Shown piece by piece: positions 1 through 14,236 of a DNA stretch of 64,000 bases. Numbering within the stretch: the stretch's first letter is position 1; the number at the start of each line of letters is the position of its first letter. Position numbers and translations under genes: made by a program. The notes beneath the pieces were generated by a model that worked only from the letters and a program-made list of their open reading frames with translations, did not search any database and was not told where the DNA came from. The DNA comes from Rivibacter subsaxonicus (GTDB lineage: Bacteria; Pseudomonadota; Gammaproteobacteria; Burkholderiales; Burkholderiaceae_C). The stretch is from contig NZ_SHKP01000004.1 of the NCBI RefSeq assembly GCF_004217215.1, forward strand, positions 154,819-218,818, given 5' to 3'.

Positions 1-949
1 CAAGGGCCTGGTCACCGGTGTCACGACCGCCGAGCAGTCGCTCGACGCGCTCAACAAGCTGCGCGCCTTCGGCTGGACCGTCGACCACGACCGCATGCAC
101 AACGCCCACTACGCGCTGGGCAACGGCCCGATCCTGTCGGCGATGTACCCGATGGCCTATGGCCGCTTCGGCCTCGAGGCCAACCTGTGCAACACCAGTT
201 TCGCGGCGACCAATGCCGCCACCGGTGCCGTCGCACCGGTCAGCGCCGTGGTGCTGGCCGGCAGCTTCGCGAGCGCCAACGGCACCGCCAACGGCGCTCC
301 GGCCGGCGTGGTCTACAACGACTCGGTCGGTGGCGCCAGGGCGTGGCAGTTCGCGGTCTCGCCCTCGACCGGCGTGGCCGACTTCGGCCTCGACAACGCG
401 CTGTGCCAGCGCGCGCTGGTGACCGGCACCGATCCGGTCAGCGGTGCCGCGCTGACGGCGAGCAGCGTTCCCACCGCGGCCCAGAGCGCGGCGGTGCGTG
501 CCGGCATCGCCGAGGTTCTGGTCAACGGCAACCTGCGCGGCAAGCCGACGATCGTCGTCGCCGGCCGCAGCGACGCGCTGGTGCCGGTCAACCACAACGC
601 GCGCGCCTACACGGCCTACAACCGCACGATCGAGGGCGCGGCCAGCCGGCTGAGCTACATCGAGGTCACCAACGCCCAGCACTTCGACAGCTTCCTGTCC
701 TTCGGCGGCTTCGACTCCCGCTTCGTGCCGCTTCACGTCTACTTCGTGCGCGCGATGGACGCGATGCACGCGCACCTGAAGAGCGGGACTGCGCTGCCGC
801 CGAGCCAGGTGGTGCGCACCGTGCCGCGCGGCGGCGCGCCGGGTGCGGCGCCGGCGATCACCGCCGCCAACGTGCCGGCGATCGCGGCCGCGCCGGTCGT
901 GGGTGACCAGATCAGCTTTGCCGGCAATGCGCTGAACGTGCCGAACTGA
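1..949 (+). CDS. D-(-)-3-hydroxybutyrate oligomer hydrolase, C-terminal part (5' end outside window)
   Basis: The reading frame is open from base 2 and ends at TGA 947-949, so about 315 C-terminal residues are present. The segments AGRSDALVPVNHNARAY and NAQHFDSF carry what look like the acid and histidine parts of a serine-hydrolase triad. This fits the 3-hydroxybutyrate oligomer hydrolase family, which cleaves soluble oligomers released from poly-3-hydroxybutyrate into monomers. The nucleophile serine would lie upstream of the window. The last 40 residues are Ala/Pro-rich. The gene ends 41 nt before a binding-protein gene on the same strand. Family assignment is from remembered sequence character and is fairly secure; cellular location cannot be judged without the N-terminus. 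Confidence 0.8.
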   Translation, partial: KGLVTGVTTAEQSLDALNKLRAFGWTVDHDRMHNAHYALGNGPILSAMYPMAYGRFGLEANLCNTSFAATNAATGAVAPVSAVVLAGSFASANGTANGAPAGVVYNDSVGGARAWQFAVSPSTGVADFGLDNALCQRALVTGTDPVSGAALTASSVPTAAQSAAVRAGIAEVLVNGNLRGKPTIVVAGRSDALVPVNHNARAYTAYNRTIEGAASRLSYIEVTNAQHFDSFLSFGGFDSRFVPLHVYFVRAMDAMHAHLKSGTALPPSQVVRTVPRGGAPGAAPAITAANVPAIAAAPVVGDQISFAGNALNVPN

Positions 950-990
950 GCGGGCGCCGCCCGCCGATTTCCGTAGAGAGAGAGAGACAA

Positions 991-2142
991 ATGAAAAAGA
1001 CAGGTCGTTGGGGAATTCTTCGCACGCAGCTGGCCGCGCTGCTGCTGGCCGCGGCCGGCAGCAGTGCCGGCGCGGCCGGATCCGAGATCGTGATCGGCCA
1101 GGTCGCGCCGCTGACCGGCGTGCTGGCGACCACCGGCAAGCAGATGGTGGTCGGCGGCCAGGTCTACTTCGACTGGATCAACGCCCAGGGCGGGGTGCAC
1201 GGCGCGAAGATCCGCACCATCGTCGTCGACGATGGCTACAAGGTCGACGAGACGCTGCGCCTGACCCAGGAGCTGACCGCCAGGCCCGAGGTGGTCGCGC
1301 TGTTCGGCTTTGCCGGCACCGCCAACATCGGCAAGCTGCTGGCCGAGAAGACGCTCGAGCAGGCCGGCATCGCGCTGGTCGCGCCCTACACCGGCGGCGA
1401 GCCGCTGCGCTCGCCCTACAACCCGTGGATCTTCCACCTGCGCGCCGGCTATGCCGACGAGGCCGAGCACATGGTCAAGCAGCTCACGACGCAGGGCATC
1501 GAGCGCGTCGCGGTGCTGTACCAGAACGACGCCTTCGGCAAGGCCGGCCTGGCCGGCGTCGAGGCCGCGCTGGCCAGGCGCCAGCGGGTGCCGGCGGTCG
1601 CCGCCGGCTACGAGCGCAACACGACCGACGTCGAAGAGGCGGTCAGGAGCGTGCGCGCCGCCGAGGCGCAGGCGGTGATCATGATCGCGGTCAACAAGCC
1701 GGCCGCGGCCTTCGTCAAGCAGTACCGCGCGGCCGGCGGTGGCGGCCAGCTGTTCAACATCTCGGTGGTCGATCCGGCCGAGCTGGTCAAGCTGGCCGGT
1801 GAAGGTGCGGCGCGCGGCCTCGCGATCAGCCAGGTCGTGCCCTATCCCTACGTACCGATGCTGCCGGTGGTGCGCGAGTTCCAGGAGCGGCTGCAGAAGT
1901 TCGCGCCGGGCGAGCAGGTCAACTACACGAACTTCGAGGAGTACCTCGGCGCCAAGGTGCTGGTCGAGGCGCTGCGCCGCGCCGGCCCCAAGCCCACGCG
2001 CGCCGGGCTGATCCGCGCGCTCGAGTCGATGGAGTCCTACGACCTGGGCGGCATGACGGTCGGCTTCGGGCCGAAGCAGCGGGTCGGTTCGCGCTTTGTC
2101 GAGGTCACCGTGATCGGCAGCGGCGGCAAGCTCCGCCGTTGA
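991..2142 (+). CDS. ABC transporter periplasmic substrate-binding protein (branched-chain amino acid type)
   Basis: A 383-residue protein with a signal peptide of about 28 residues: basic KKTGRWG start, Leu/Ala core, then an AGAAG cleavage region. The mature part begins IVIGQVAPLTG, the usual opening of periplasmic binding proteins of the LivK / Peripla_BP_6 type, with the conserved FGFAGTANI ligand-pocket strand and a C-terminal lobe around NFEEYLGAKVLVEAL. It would bind a small ligand (amino acid, amide or aromatic acid) in the periplasm. No permease or ATPase genes are next to it, so the ligand and partner transporter are unknown; such orphan receptors are common in Burkholderiales. A purine-rich AGAGAGAGAG sits just before the ATG. 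Confidence 0.85.
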   Translation: MKKTGRWGILRTQLAALLLAAAGSSAGAAGSEIVIGQVAPLTGVLATTGKQMVVGGQVYFDWINAQGGVHGAKIRTIVVDDGYKVDETLRLTQELTARPEVVALFGFAGTANIGKLLAEKTLEQAGIALVAPYTGGEPLRSPYNPWIFHLRAGYADEAEHMVKQLTTQGIERVAVLYQNDAFGKAGLAGVEAALARRQRVPAVAAGYERNTTDVEEAVRSVRAAEAQAVIMIAVNKPAAAFVKQYRAAGGGGQLFNISVVDPAELVKLAGEGAARGLAISQVVPYPYVPMLPVVREFQERLQKFAPGEQVNYTNFEEYLGAKVLVEALRRAGPKPTRAGLIRALESMESYDLGGMTVGFGPKQRVGSRFVEVTVIGSGGKLRR

Positions 2143-2170
2143 GCGGGGTGAGGATGATCGGGGAGCGGGG

Positions 2171-3088
2171 ATGAAGTCGAACTACCTGCGCTGCGCGGGT
2201 CGCGAGTTGCACTACGTGGAGTGGGGCGCGCCGCAGGCCGAGGTCGTGATCGCCTGGCACGGCCTGGCGCGCACCGGGCGCGACATGGACGAGATCGCGC
2301 GCCACCTGTCAGGCGAACGCCGGGCCGCCCCAAGTTCGACTGCTCCCCCTCGGGGGGGCGGACGCCGCGAAGCGGAGGCCTTGGGGGCACCCGACAAGCG
2401 GTGGCGAGTCATCTGCCCCGACACCGTCGGCCGCGGCCTGAGCCAGTGGAGCCCGCTGCCGGCGCAGGAGTACTGCCTCGACTTCTACGTTCGGCAGGCG
2501 GTCGACCTGCTGCAGCAACTGGGCATCGAGCGCTGCCACTGGCTCGGCACCTCGATGGGCGGCGCGATCGGCACCGTGGCGGCGGCCGGGCCGCTGCGCG
2601 GCTGCATCGAGCGCCTGGTGCTCAACGACAACGGGCCGAGCCTGGCGCCCAAGGCCATCGAGCGCATCCGCAGCTATGCCGGCGCGCCGGCGGCCTTCGA
2701 CACGGTGACCGAGCTCGAGGCCTACTTCCGTAGCGTCTACGCACCCTACGGCTGGCTCAGCGACGAGCAATGGCGCCGGCTCACCGAGACCTCGGTGCGG
2801 CGTCTGCCCGACGGCCGCGTGACGCCGCACTACGACCCGGCGATGGCGCAGCAGTTCATCCATCGTCCCGACGACTACGAGCGCTGGGCCGAGTGGGACA
2901 GCCTCGAGCTGCCGGTGCTGTGCCTGCGCGGCGAGCACAGCGACCTGCTGCTGCGTGAGACCACCGAGCAGATGCGCCTGCGCGGCCCGCGCGCGGCGGT
3001 GGTCGAGATCGCCGACTGCGGCCACGCGCCGGCGCTGAACACGGTGGCGCAGATCGGGCTGGTGGAGAGATTTCTGGCGGGATATTGA
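2171..3088 (+). CDS. Alpha/beta hydrolase with an in-frame repeat insertion
   Basis: A 305-residue alpha/beta-hydrolase-fold enzyme. The nucleophile elbow is GTSMGG (GxSxG), the likely acid lies in RGEHSDLL and the histidine in DCGHAP, so the full triad is present. The oxyanion region AWHGLARTGRDMDEIA is at the N-terminus. Residues about 50-74 (ERRAAPSSTAPPRGGGRREA and onward) do not belong to the fold. They are the translation of a palindromic repeat that also occurs at 17671, placed between strands where LSG would normally run into RWRVICPDT. The insertion keeps the frame and the rest is intact, so the enzyme may still fold with an extra surface loop. Substrate unknown. Starts 28 nt after the binding-protein gene. 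Confidence 0.85.
   Translation: MKSNYLRCAGRELHYVEWGAPQAEVVIAWHGLARTGRDMDEIARHLSGERRAAPSSTAPPRGGGRREAEALGAPDKRWRVICPDTVGRGLSQWSPLPAQEYCLDFYVRQAVDLLQQLGIERCHWLGTSMGGAIGTVAAAGPLRGCIERLVLNDNGPSLAPKAIERIRSYAGAPAAFDTVTELEAYFRSVYAPYGWLSDEQWRRLTETSVRRLPDGRVTPHYDPAMAQQFIHRPDDYERWAEWDSLELPVLCLRGEHSDLLLRETTEQMRLRGPRAAVVEIADCGHAPALNTVAQIGLVERFLAGY
2318..2388 (+). repeat. Palindromic interspersed repeat, copy 1 (inside a coding gene)
   Basis: Starts CGCCGGGCCGCCCCAAG and ends in CTTGGGGGC, so the outer arms CCCCAAG/CTTGGGG are inverted, with an inner CCCCCTCGGGGGG hairpin. The same opening 17 bases recur at 17671. REP-like elements of this look are scattered in Burkholderiales genomes, usually between genes; here the copy is inside an open reading frame. 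Confidence 0.75.
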
Positions 3089-3218
3089 GGCAGTGCGCGA
3101 TGCGCGAGAGAAGCAAGTGTTGCGTGACGTTCAGCACGTCAGTACTGACGCGCAAGGAAATGTCGAGGAAAGGGCGCGCTACCCTGGCGGGCTTCATCAA
3201 TTGACTTTGGACCGGTCC

Positions 3219-3608
3219 GTGGCGAAAAGCGCTGTGAACAGAGCAAACATTCTGTTGTCGCTATGCGCTGTCTTCATGTCCGGATGCGCCACTCGCGTCT
3301 CCCCGGAGCCTCCGCAAACTGCGGTCGTCTCAGGAAGCAGTTCCAAGGCACAAGTTCACCTGTCACTTGACCAAGGCATTGCCGTCCAGCGGATAACCGC
3401 CCTTTCGGTACACCAGGCATCAGCAGGCGGCCGGAGCTTTGTCTTTTACAGAGTGAAGCAAGGCGCCCCGACGGACATCTATCTGATTGCGGTTGAGAAC
3501 CAAGAGCTGCGCTACTGGGGCTACGTCGACGAGTTCAATCAACAGCCTGACGCAGAGCTGAGGCTTGCTTTGCACTCCATCCTGCCCGGCCTGCTTCCGC
3601 CGAAGTAG
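3219..3608 (+). CDS. Small predicted lipoprotein
   Basis: The N-terminal stretch NILLSLCAVFMSGCATR is a short signal peptide with a lipobox (MSGC), predicting attachment of the mature protein at the cysteine. The mature part is about 100 residues and ends in LHSILPGLLPPK. The start is uncertain: GTG 3219 or GTG 3234 put the signal peptide at the right distance, while the upstream ATG 3093 adds about 40 polar residues that do not fit an export signal. No recognisable domain. Base composition is less GC-rich than the neighbouring genes, which hints at a horizontally acquired orphan. Confidence 0.55.
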   Translation: MAKSAVNRANILLSLCAVFMSGCATRVSPEPPQTAVVSGSSSKAQVHLSLDQGIAVQRITALSVHQASAGGRSFVFYRVKQGAPTDIYLIAVENQELRYWGYVDEFNQQPDAELRLALHSILPGLLPPK

Positions 3609-3809
3609 GCGTGTGATTCGTCAGGCGATCGAAGATCCGCGCGAAGGCAGACCATCGTCAACACCGGGCCGGGACTTCCAGGCCTCCGGTCTATTGCAGC
3701 GAAGACCTGCTGTCGTCTTTCCGCTTCGCGCCGGATGCGGATGCGAAGATGCGTACGGCGGCGAAGAAGATCGGCTTAGCCTGATCTGCGTTGCGATCAC
3801 GCGTTGAAC

Positions 3810-4259
3810 ATGCTGTCGACACCCTCACTGTTCTGGATCCGCTGGCTTCAGCTCGCCAGCATCGGCGTCATGCTCTTCGGCCTGGCGATGGTGCTGGCGC
3901 CGCTGCTGACGCAGCAGGGCTTCAGTCTGCTGATCTACGGATCGAGCGGCCGCATCGCCGGCTTCGGTGCCGAGGCCGCCGCCTACATCGCCCTAGTCCA
4001 CGCGGTTCTCGGTGCCGTGATGTTCGGCTGGGGCGCGCTGATGCTGCTGGTGGTCCGCGGGCCCTTCGGTCGCGGTGAGAAGGATGGTTGGCAGATGCTG
4101 GCGGTGTCGGTCGCGGCCTGGTTCGTGCCGGACACGACGTTCTCGCTGTGGTCGGGCTTCTGGCAGAACGCGGTGTTGAACCTGGGCTTCGCGCTGCTGT
4201 TCGCGGCACCGCTGGCGGCCACCTGGCGCGGCTTTCACGGCGCGCACCGCGCGGCGTAG
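3810..4259 (+). CDS. Small multi-pass membrane protein, unknown function
   Basis: About 149 residues with four hydrophobic segments: WLQLASIGVMLFGLAMVLAPLL, AAYIALVHAVLGAVMFGWGALML, MLAVSVAAWFVPDT and the Ala/Leu-rich segment near the C-terminus. It would be an inner-membrane protein. The start is ATG 3810 or TTG 3804, with no clear ribosome binding site before either. Not recognised beyond resembling short hypothetical membrane proteins. The ends of this gene and of the minus-strand glycosyltransferase face each other 10 nt apart. Confidence 0.6.
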   Translation: MLSTPSLFWIRWLQLASIGVMLFGLAMVLAPLLTQQGFSLLIYGSSGRIAGFGAEAAAYIALVHAVLGAVMFGWGALMLLVVRGPFGRGEKDGWQMLAVSVAAWFVPDTTFSLWSGFWQNAVLNLGFALLFAAPLAATWRGFHGAHRAA

Positions 4260-4269
4260 CTCCGGGCGC

Positions 4270-5124
4270 TCAGGTCCGGCCCAGTCGGCGCCCGATCCCC
4301 TGCAGCGCGCGCCGGCCCCAGTAGCCGCCGAAGTCGGCCGCCAGGCGCAGCCGCTGGCGCAGCGGCAGGTCGGCGCGCAGGATCTCGGTGAGGCAGGCCA
4401 GCGTGACCGCGGCGCGCTTGTGCGTGGTCCAGCGCCATGACTTGGACAGCCCCTCGCGGCGCCAGACCTTGTGCACCAGCGGCTGGGGCACGCGCACGAA
4501 CTCGCCGAGCAGGCTCAGGTGCAGCAGCCAGGGCCAGTCGGCGCAGAACTCGCCGGCCAGGTGGCGGCGCATGCCGCCCACGCGCCGCACCGCCGAGCTG
4601 CGCAGCAGGCCGCGGTTGGGCAGCCACCACTGGCTCGGTCGCAGGGTCATCACCGCCAGGCGCGCGCGCGCGCTGGCCAGGCCGTCGAGCGCGCTGAAGC
4701 TCATGGTCCGTACCCAGGCCTCGCCCTCGCCGCGCAAGTCGACCACCGCGTCGCTGAAGGCGAGCACCGCCTGCGGGTTGCGCTCCAGCGCCTCGACCAG
4801 CGCCGTGACGTAGCCCGGCTCCAACGGGTCGTCGTGGAAGGCGAAGAAGAGGTAGTCGCCGTCGGCATGGCGCAGCAGCCAGTTGACGTTGCCGATCCAG
4901 CCCAGGTTGCGCGGCTGCCGGTGCAGCTCGACGTTGGCGCGGCCCTGCGCGAAGCGCTGGCACAGCGCCCAGGTGCCGTCGGGCGAGGCGTCGTCGGCGA
5001 TCAGGATCTGCAGGTTCGGGTAGCTCTGCGCGGCCAGCGAGGCCAGCGTGGGCTCGATGAAGGTCTCGGCCTTCCAGGCCGGCAGGCAGGCAACCACGCG
5101 CGGCAGGCGTTGCCCGTCGTCCAT
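4270..5124 (-). CDS. Family 2 glycosyltransferase
   Basis: A 284-residue protein with the GT-A opening VVACLPAWKAETFIEPTLASL, the nucleotide-binding IADDASPDGT and the FHDDPLEPGY acidic motif (DxD-like). It should transfer a sugar from a nucleotide-sugar donor to an unidentified acceptor, probably a surface polysaccharide. Its ATG overlaps the TGA of the upstream FAD oxidoreductase (TGATG), so the two are very likely translationally coupled. No other polysaccharide genes are nearby, so the acceptor cannot be inferred. A much longer open frame runs upstream antisense to uvrA, but the family homology starts at this ATG. Confidence 0.85.
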   Translation of the reverse strand: MDDGQRLPRVVACLPAWKAETFIEPTLASLAAQSYPNLQILIADDASPDGTWALCQRFAQGRANVELHRQPRNLGWIGNVNWLLRHADGDYLFFAFHDDPLEPGYVTALVEALERNPQAVLAFSDAVVDLRGEGEAWVRTMSFSALDGLASARARLAVMTLRPSQWWLPNRGLLRSSAVRRVGGMRRHLAGEFCADWPWLLHLSLLGEFVRVPQPLVHKVWRREGLSKSWRWTTHKRAAVTLACLTEILRADLPLRQRLRLAADFGGYWGRRALQGIGRRLGRT

Positions 5125-6386
5125 CACAGCGCGCGGATCACCCGCTCGGCCGCCTGGCGGCCGAACATCGGCGCGGTCGTGAGCTTGCCCGGGTCGAGCG
5201 AGTGGTAACGACCATGCGAGTTGACGCCGATGCGGGTGCGGTCGTGCAGGCCGCTGGCCGGGTCGTTCACGTCGGTCTTGCCGTAGCCGACGATGACGCC
5301 GGCGTCGACCAGCAGCGGCTCGCTCTCGGCCGCGCCGGGGTACCAGGCGTCGATGGCACCGAGCAGCTCGGCGGCAATGGCCCGCGCCGCCTCGGGCGCC
5401 AGCGCCGCGCGGCAGGCGGTGTCCCAGTCCGCGGGAGGCGCGATCTCGTGGGTCCAGCCCTTGCAGCCGAGCGGATACCAGGAGAAGTAGGCGCTGCCGT
5501 CGTCGCGCACCACCACGTCGCCGTAGGGGCCGAGCACCATCGTCACCGAGGGTCCCTGGCGCAGGCGCTGCGGCAGGCGCGCGATGACGCGGTACTTGAG
5601 GCGATGCACCCAGCCCGGCGGCGGCTCGAGCCCGAGGCCGCGATCGATGCGCAGGCGTTCCTCCCACAGGCAGTTGACGACCTGCTCCGCCTCGATCGAC
5701 CAGGGACCGGCGCTGCCGCCCCCGGCGACGACGAAGCCTGCGCCGTGTGCGCTCACCGAGTCGACGCGGTGGCCGCTGCGCAGCTCGATCAGCGGGTGGG
5801 CCGCGATCGCCGCGCGCACCAGCTCGGCGAGCTGGGCGGTGTCGACCGCGAGCTCGGCCGTCTCGAAGGCCGCCGCGAAATGCGCGGTGCGCAGGTGGGG
5901 TGCCAGCCGCGCCGGGTCGATGCGGCGGGCCAGGCGATCGGGCCGGGTGCCGAGGTAGTCGAGCGCCGGATCGCGTTTGCGCCGCTCGTCGTAGAGCGCT
6001 TGCACGGCCGCGTAGTGGTCCTCGAGCCGATCGGCATCGAGCAGCGAGTCGTGGGCAACCAGATAGTGAAAGGGCGTCGAGAGGCGCAGCGTGTCGGCGA
6101 CCGGGCCGAGCCAGCGTCGCAGCAGGGCGCCGAACTGCAGCGCCCCGTCGAGCTGCAGGCGGGCGGTGGCGAGCGAGGGGTCGTTGGCGTAGATCAGGCC
6201 GAGGTGGATCTTGCCCTCGTTGCGCAGGCTGGCACGCGAGAAGGGCCGCGTGTCGCGCTCGACAAGCCTGACCGGCACGCCCTGCGTGGCCAGCTCCAGC
6301 GCGACGCTGGCGCCGGACAGGCCGGCGCCGAGCACGGTCACGCGTGGCTGGTGGTCGTCGCTCCGGCCTTCTCGGATGGCGGCCAT
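5124..6386 (-). CDS. FAD-dependent oxidoreductase (DAO-like)
   Basis: A 420-residue protein with the dinucleotide-binding motif GAGLSGASVALELA near residue 23, followed by the acidic ribose-binding LVERDTRP. The C-terminal segment VGYGKTDVNDPASGLHDR is compatible with the FAD-binding end of D-amino-acid-oxidase-like enzymes. The start at 6386 is supported by AGGGAGA five bases upstream; longer frames would run into the uvrA promoter region. Its stop overlaps the start of the glycosyltransferase, and the pair is divergently arranged with uvrA. The pairing suggests modification of a glycan or lipid headgroup, but the substrate is not recognisable. Confidence 0.8.
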   Translation of the reverse strand: MAAIREGRSDDHQPRVTVLGAGLSGASVALELATQGVPVRLVERDTRPFSRASLRNEGKIHLGLIYANDPSLATARLQLDGALQFGALLRRWLGPVADTLRLSTPFHYLVAHDSLLDADRLEDHYAAVQALYDERRKRDPALDYLGTRPDRLARRIDPARLAPHLRTAHFAAAFETAELAVDTAQLAELVRAAIAAHPLIELRSGHRVDSVSAHGAGFVVAGGGSAGPWSIEAEQVVNCLWEERLRIDRGLGLEPPPGWVHRLKYRVIARLPQRLRQGPSVTMVLGPYGDVVVRDDGSAYFSWYPLGCKGWTHEIAPPADWDTACRAALAPEAARAIAAELLGAIDAWYPGAAESEPLLVDAGVIVGYGKTDVNDPASGLHDRTRIGVNSHGRYHSLDPGKLTTAPMFGRQAAERVIRAL

Positions 6387-6561
6387 GGGTTCTCCCTGGG
6401 AACGGGCGGGCGCGAAGCTGCGGCCGCCAGTACCGATGGTCTTGCACTTTGGGCAAATCGCAGTGAGGGCAATCGCCAAGCCGCTGCCGCCGGCGCGCCT
6501 TCCGCGCAGAATGTTGGGCCCCGTCCCGGGCCGGCCTTCCGAGCAGTAGCGAGTCCCCTTC

Positions 6562-12273
<5,712 letters not shown>

Positions 12274-12522
12274 TACCGAGCGTTCAAACGCAGAAGGCCG
12301 GGCAGGGCCGTTTTCGGCGCATTGCTGAAGTTCAGCTTCGAGCGGCGAACTCGCGCTCCCGACCCGTAGCGGACCTCCAGTATCAGGAGAAGCTGACCTT
12401 CGTCAAAGGCACTTAGAGGTCATAGCCTGAAAGGCTGGCCACCCCGACAATCCTGCACCCACTGCCGTGCAAGCCCCTCGCGCCGAGGATGACCTCCGCG
12501 GCCCCACCGTTAGGAGTCCACG

Positions 12523-12834
12523 ATGCTCTTTCTAATCCACTTCGAAGTAACCGTTCCTGCCGATACTCCGACGGAGCTGAAAGAACAACTACGTCAGGGC
12601 GAACATGCACGCGCCTTTGAGTTCATTGAAGCGGGCAAACTGCGCCGCATCTGGCGCCCAGTAGGCACGGCTGACACCTGCTGCATCTGGGAGGCTGACA
12701 GTCTTGAGGAGCTTCATGCCGCGGTACGGTCTCTTCCGCTGTATCCGTACATGAAATTGTCCGTTACCCCTCTCGTTGAACATCCCGTCGCCGTAGCATG
12801 GAAAAAAGAGCACGGGCCTATGCCGGCGTTCTGA
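12523..12834 (+). CDS. Muconolactone delta-isomerase family protein
   Basis: A 103-residue protein beginning MLFLIHFEVTVPAD, with KLRRIWRPVGTADTCCIWEADSLEELH and a C-terminal SLPLYPYMKLSVTPL. This matches the small decameric muconolactone isomerase (CatC) family, which moves the double bond of muconolactone in the beta-ketoadipate pathway. None of the other catechol genes are adjacent, so a pathway role is not proven; stand-alone homologues are common. The TTAGGAGTCCACG just upstream of the ATG gives a good AGGAG ribosome binding site. The gap of about 250 nt after uvrA holds nothing recognisable. Confidence 0.75.
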   Translation: MLFLIHFEVTVPADTPTELKEQLRQGEHARAFEFIEAGKLRRIWRPVGTADTCCIWEADSLEELHAAVRSLPLYPYMKLSVTPLVEHPVAVAWKKEHGPMPAF

Positions 12835-13059
12835 GGGTAGCGACCTGACACTCGGGCACGTGCGGCTTCTGCAATAGGTCGAGAGCGGCTGCTTTCTGGC
12901 ATCCACATTGAATGGCTGGTGATGGCCGGGAGGGTGCGTTCGGCGACCAGCATTGAAGGTCAGCAATGCGCCTTCAACGGTCGCTCGCGGCGGCTCGATC
13001 CTTCATCGCCGAACACAAGGTCGTGTGGGAGCTTCGCCGGGGGCGTGCCCCGGCTTCGT

Positions 13060-13305
13060 TCACTGGAAGACCGGGCAGCTTGCCAGCCCGGCCGAGGCCG
13101 GGAAGGTGCGGGTCTCGAAGCCGGTGCCGGTGAAGTACTCGCAGACCAGCACGAGCGCCTGCGCGCCCGGGGCCGGCGCCGGTGCCGGCTGCAGCGCGCT
13201 CGCCAGGATGCGGGTGCCGCTGACGATGATGAAGAGGTCGAGCAGCACGAAGGACACCAGCGTGCCGATGAGGACGTACTTGAGCCAGGGCTTCTTGTTG
13301 TTCAT
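13060..13305 (-). CDS. Small single-pass membrane protein
   Basis: 81 residues: MNNKKPWLKY, then one strongly hydrophobic helix (VLIGTLVSFVLLDLFIIVSGT), a Pro/Ala linker (QPAPAPAPGAQ) and a short tail with two cysteines. The likely topology is a single anchor with a soluble C-terminal tail. Starting at ATG 13305 gives the best membrane protein; upstream extension reads through the following SRPBCC gene in another frame. It lies 43 nt downstream of the SRPBCC gene and may be its operon partner. No family recognised. Confidence 0.6.
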   Translation of the reverse strand: MNNKKPWLKYVLIGTLVSFVLLDLFIIVSGTRILASALQPAPAPAPGAQALVLVCEYFTGTGFETRTFPASAGLASCPVFQ

Positions 13306-13348
13306 CTGATTGCTTCTGTGGGATCGGAAAGGGAGAAGGACGCCGGCC

Positions 13349-14236
13349 TCAGGCCGTGCCGTCGAGCACCGCCTGCAGACGGTCGAGGTTCTGTTCGTTG
13401 GCGCCGAGGATGAAGCCGCGCAGCGCCGCGTCGTGCGCCTTCTCGAAGCGCATGTGAAAGCGCAGCTCGGTGCCGCCGGGCGCGTCGGCAAAGCTCGCGG
13501 TCAATCGGTAGAGATGGTCGCCGAGATGGTCGAAGACGATGCGCTCGTTCGGTAGCAGCTCGACGAAGACGCTGTGGTTGGGGTAGTCGGCGCCGTCCGG
13601 CCCGTGCATCACGTAGCGCCAGTGGCCGCCGGGGCTCGGCTCGAAGGCCTCGAAGCTGTTGCGAAAGCCCTTGGGTCCCCACCAGCGTGCCAGTTGCGCC
13701 GGGTCGGTCCAGGCTTCGAACAGGCGCGCGCGCGGCACCGCGAAGACGCGGACGTTGAGCACCTCGTGATCGTCGCTGGTGTGGTCGGCCATGACGGCAT
13801 TCTCCGTGCTGGGCGACGCGTGTCGGCGGCCGCCGCGCAGCGGGCGTGGCGGAAAGATCCACCAGCTTGCCACGACCAGCAGGCCGAACAGCGTGTAGCC
13901 AAGCACGAAGACCCAGGCCGGCGCGTCCCAGTACAGCAGGCGCTGCAGCCAGTGCTCGATGAAGCCGCCGCCGTAGGTGGTGGTGCCGGCCTGCGCGCGC
14001 AGCCACATCTCGAGCGTTGTCAGCGGACAGACCAGGCCGAGCCAGGCCTCGGCGACGACGACCGCGATCGCGGCCAGGTGCGCGAGCCTGAACCAAAGCG
14101 CGTTGACCCAGCGCCAGCCGCGCAGGTTGCCGACGATTACCAGCAACAGCCCGCCGACCACGAACAGCACCACGCCGACATGCAGTATCAGCACCGCATC
14201 CGCGAGCAGGCGCAGGGACGTGCTAGATCCGCTCAC
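13349..14236 (-). CDS. DUF2784 membrane domain joined in frame to an SRPBCC (AHSA1-like) domain
   Basis: A continuous 295-residue frame. Residues 1-about 130 are a DUF2784-type membrane protein (LADAVLILHVGVVLFVVGGLLLV and three further helices, ending WIFPPRPLRGGRR). Residues about 149-295 (MADHTSDDHEVLNVRVFAV onward) are an Activator-of-Hsp90-ATPase-like START/SRPBCC domain with PAQLARWWGPKGF and GGHWRYVMHGPDG. No stop separates them. An internal ATG at 13792 has a GGAG nine bases upstream, so the SRPBCC protein may also be made alone (13349-13792). Whether this is a true fusion, a lost stop codon, or a frame coincidence cannot be decided here. The 5' end overlaps the YdeI-like gene by 14 nt. 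Confidence 0.7.
   Translation of the reverse strand: MSGSSTSLRLLADAVLILHVGVVLFVVGGLLLVIVGNLRGWRWVNALWFRLAHLAAIAVVVAEAWLGLVCPLTTLEMWLRAQAGTTTYGGGFIEHWLQRLLYWDAPAWVFVLGYTLFGLLVVASWWIFPPRPLRGGRRHASPSTENAVMADHTSDDHEVLNVRVFAVPRARLFEAWTDPAQLARWWGPKGFRNSFEAFEPSPGGHWRYVMHGPDGADYPNHSVFVELLPNERIVFDHLGDHLYRLTASFADAPGGTELRFHMRFEKAHDAALRGFILGANEQNLDRLQAVLDGTA

Noticed and set aside
12523..12834. Part of a catechol degradation operon
   Set aside because: Neighbours are uvrA and small membrane proteins; no catA, catB or pca genes nearby.
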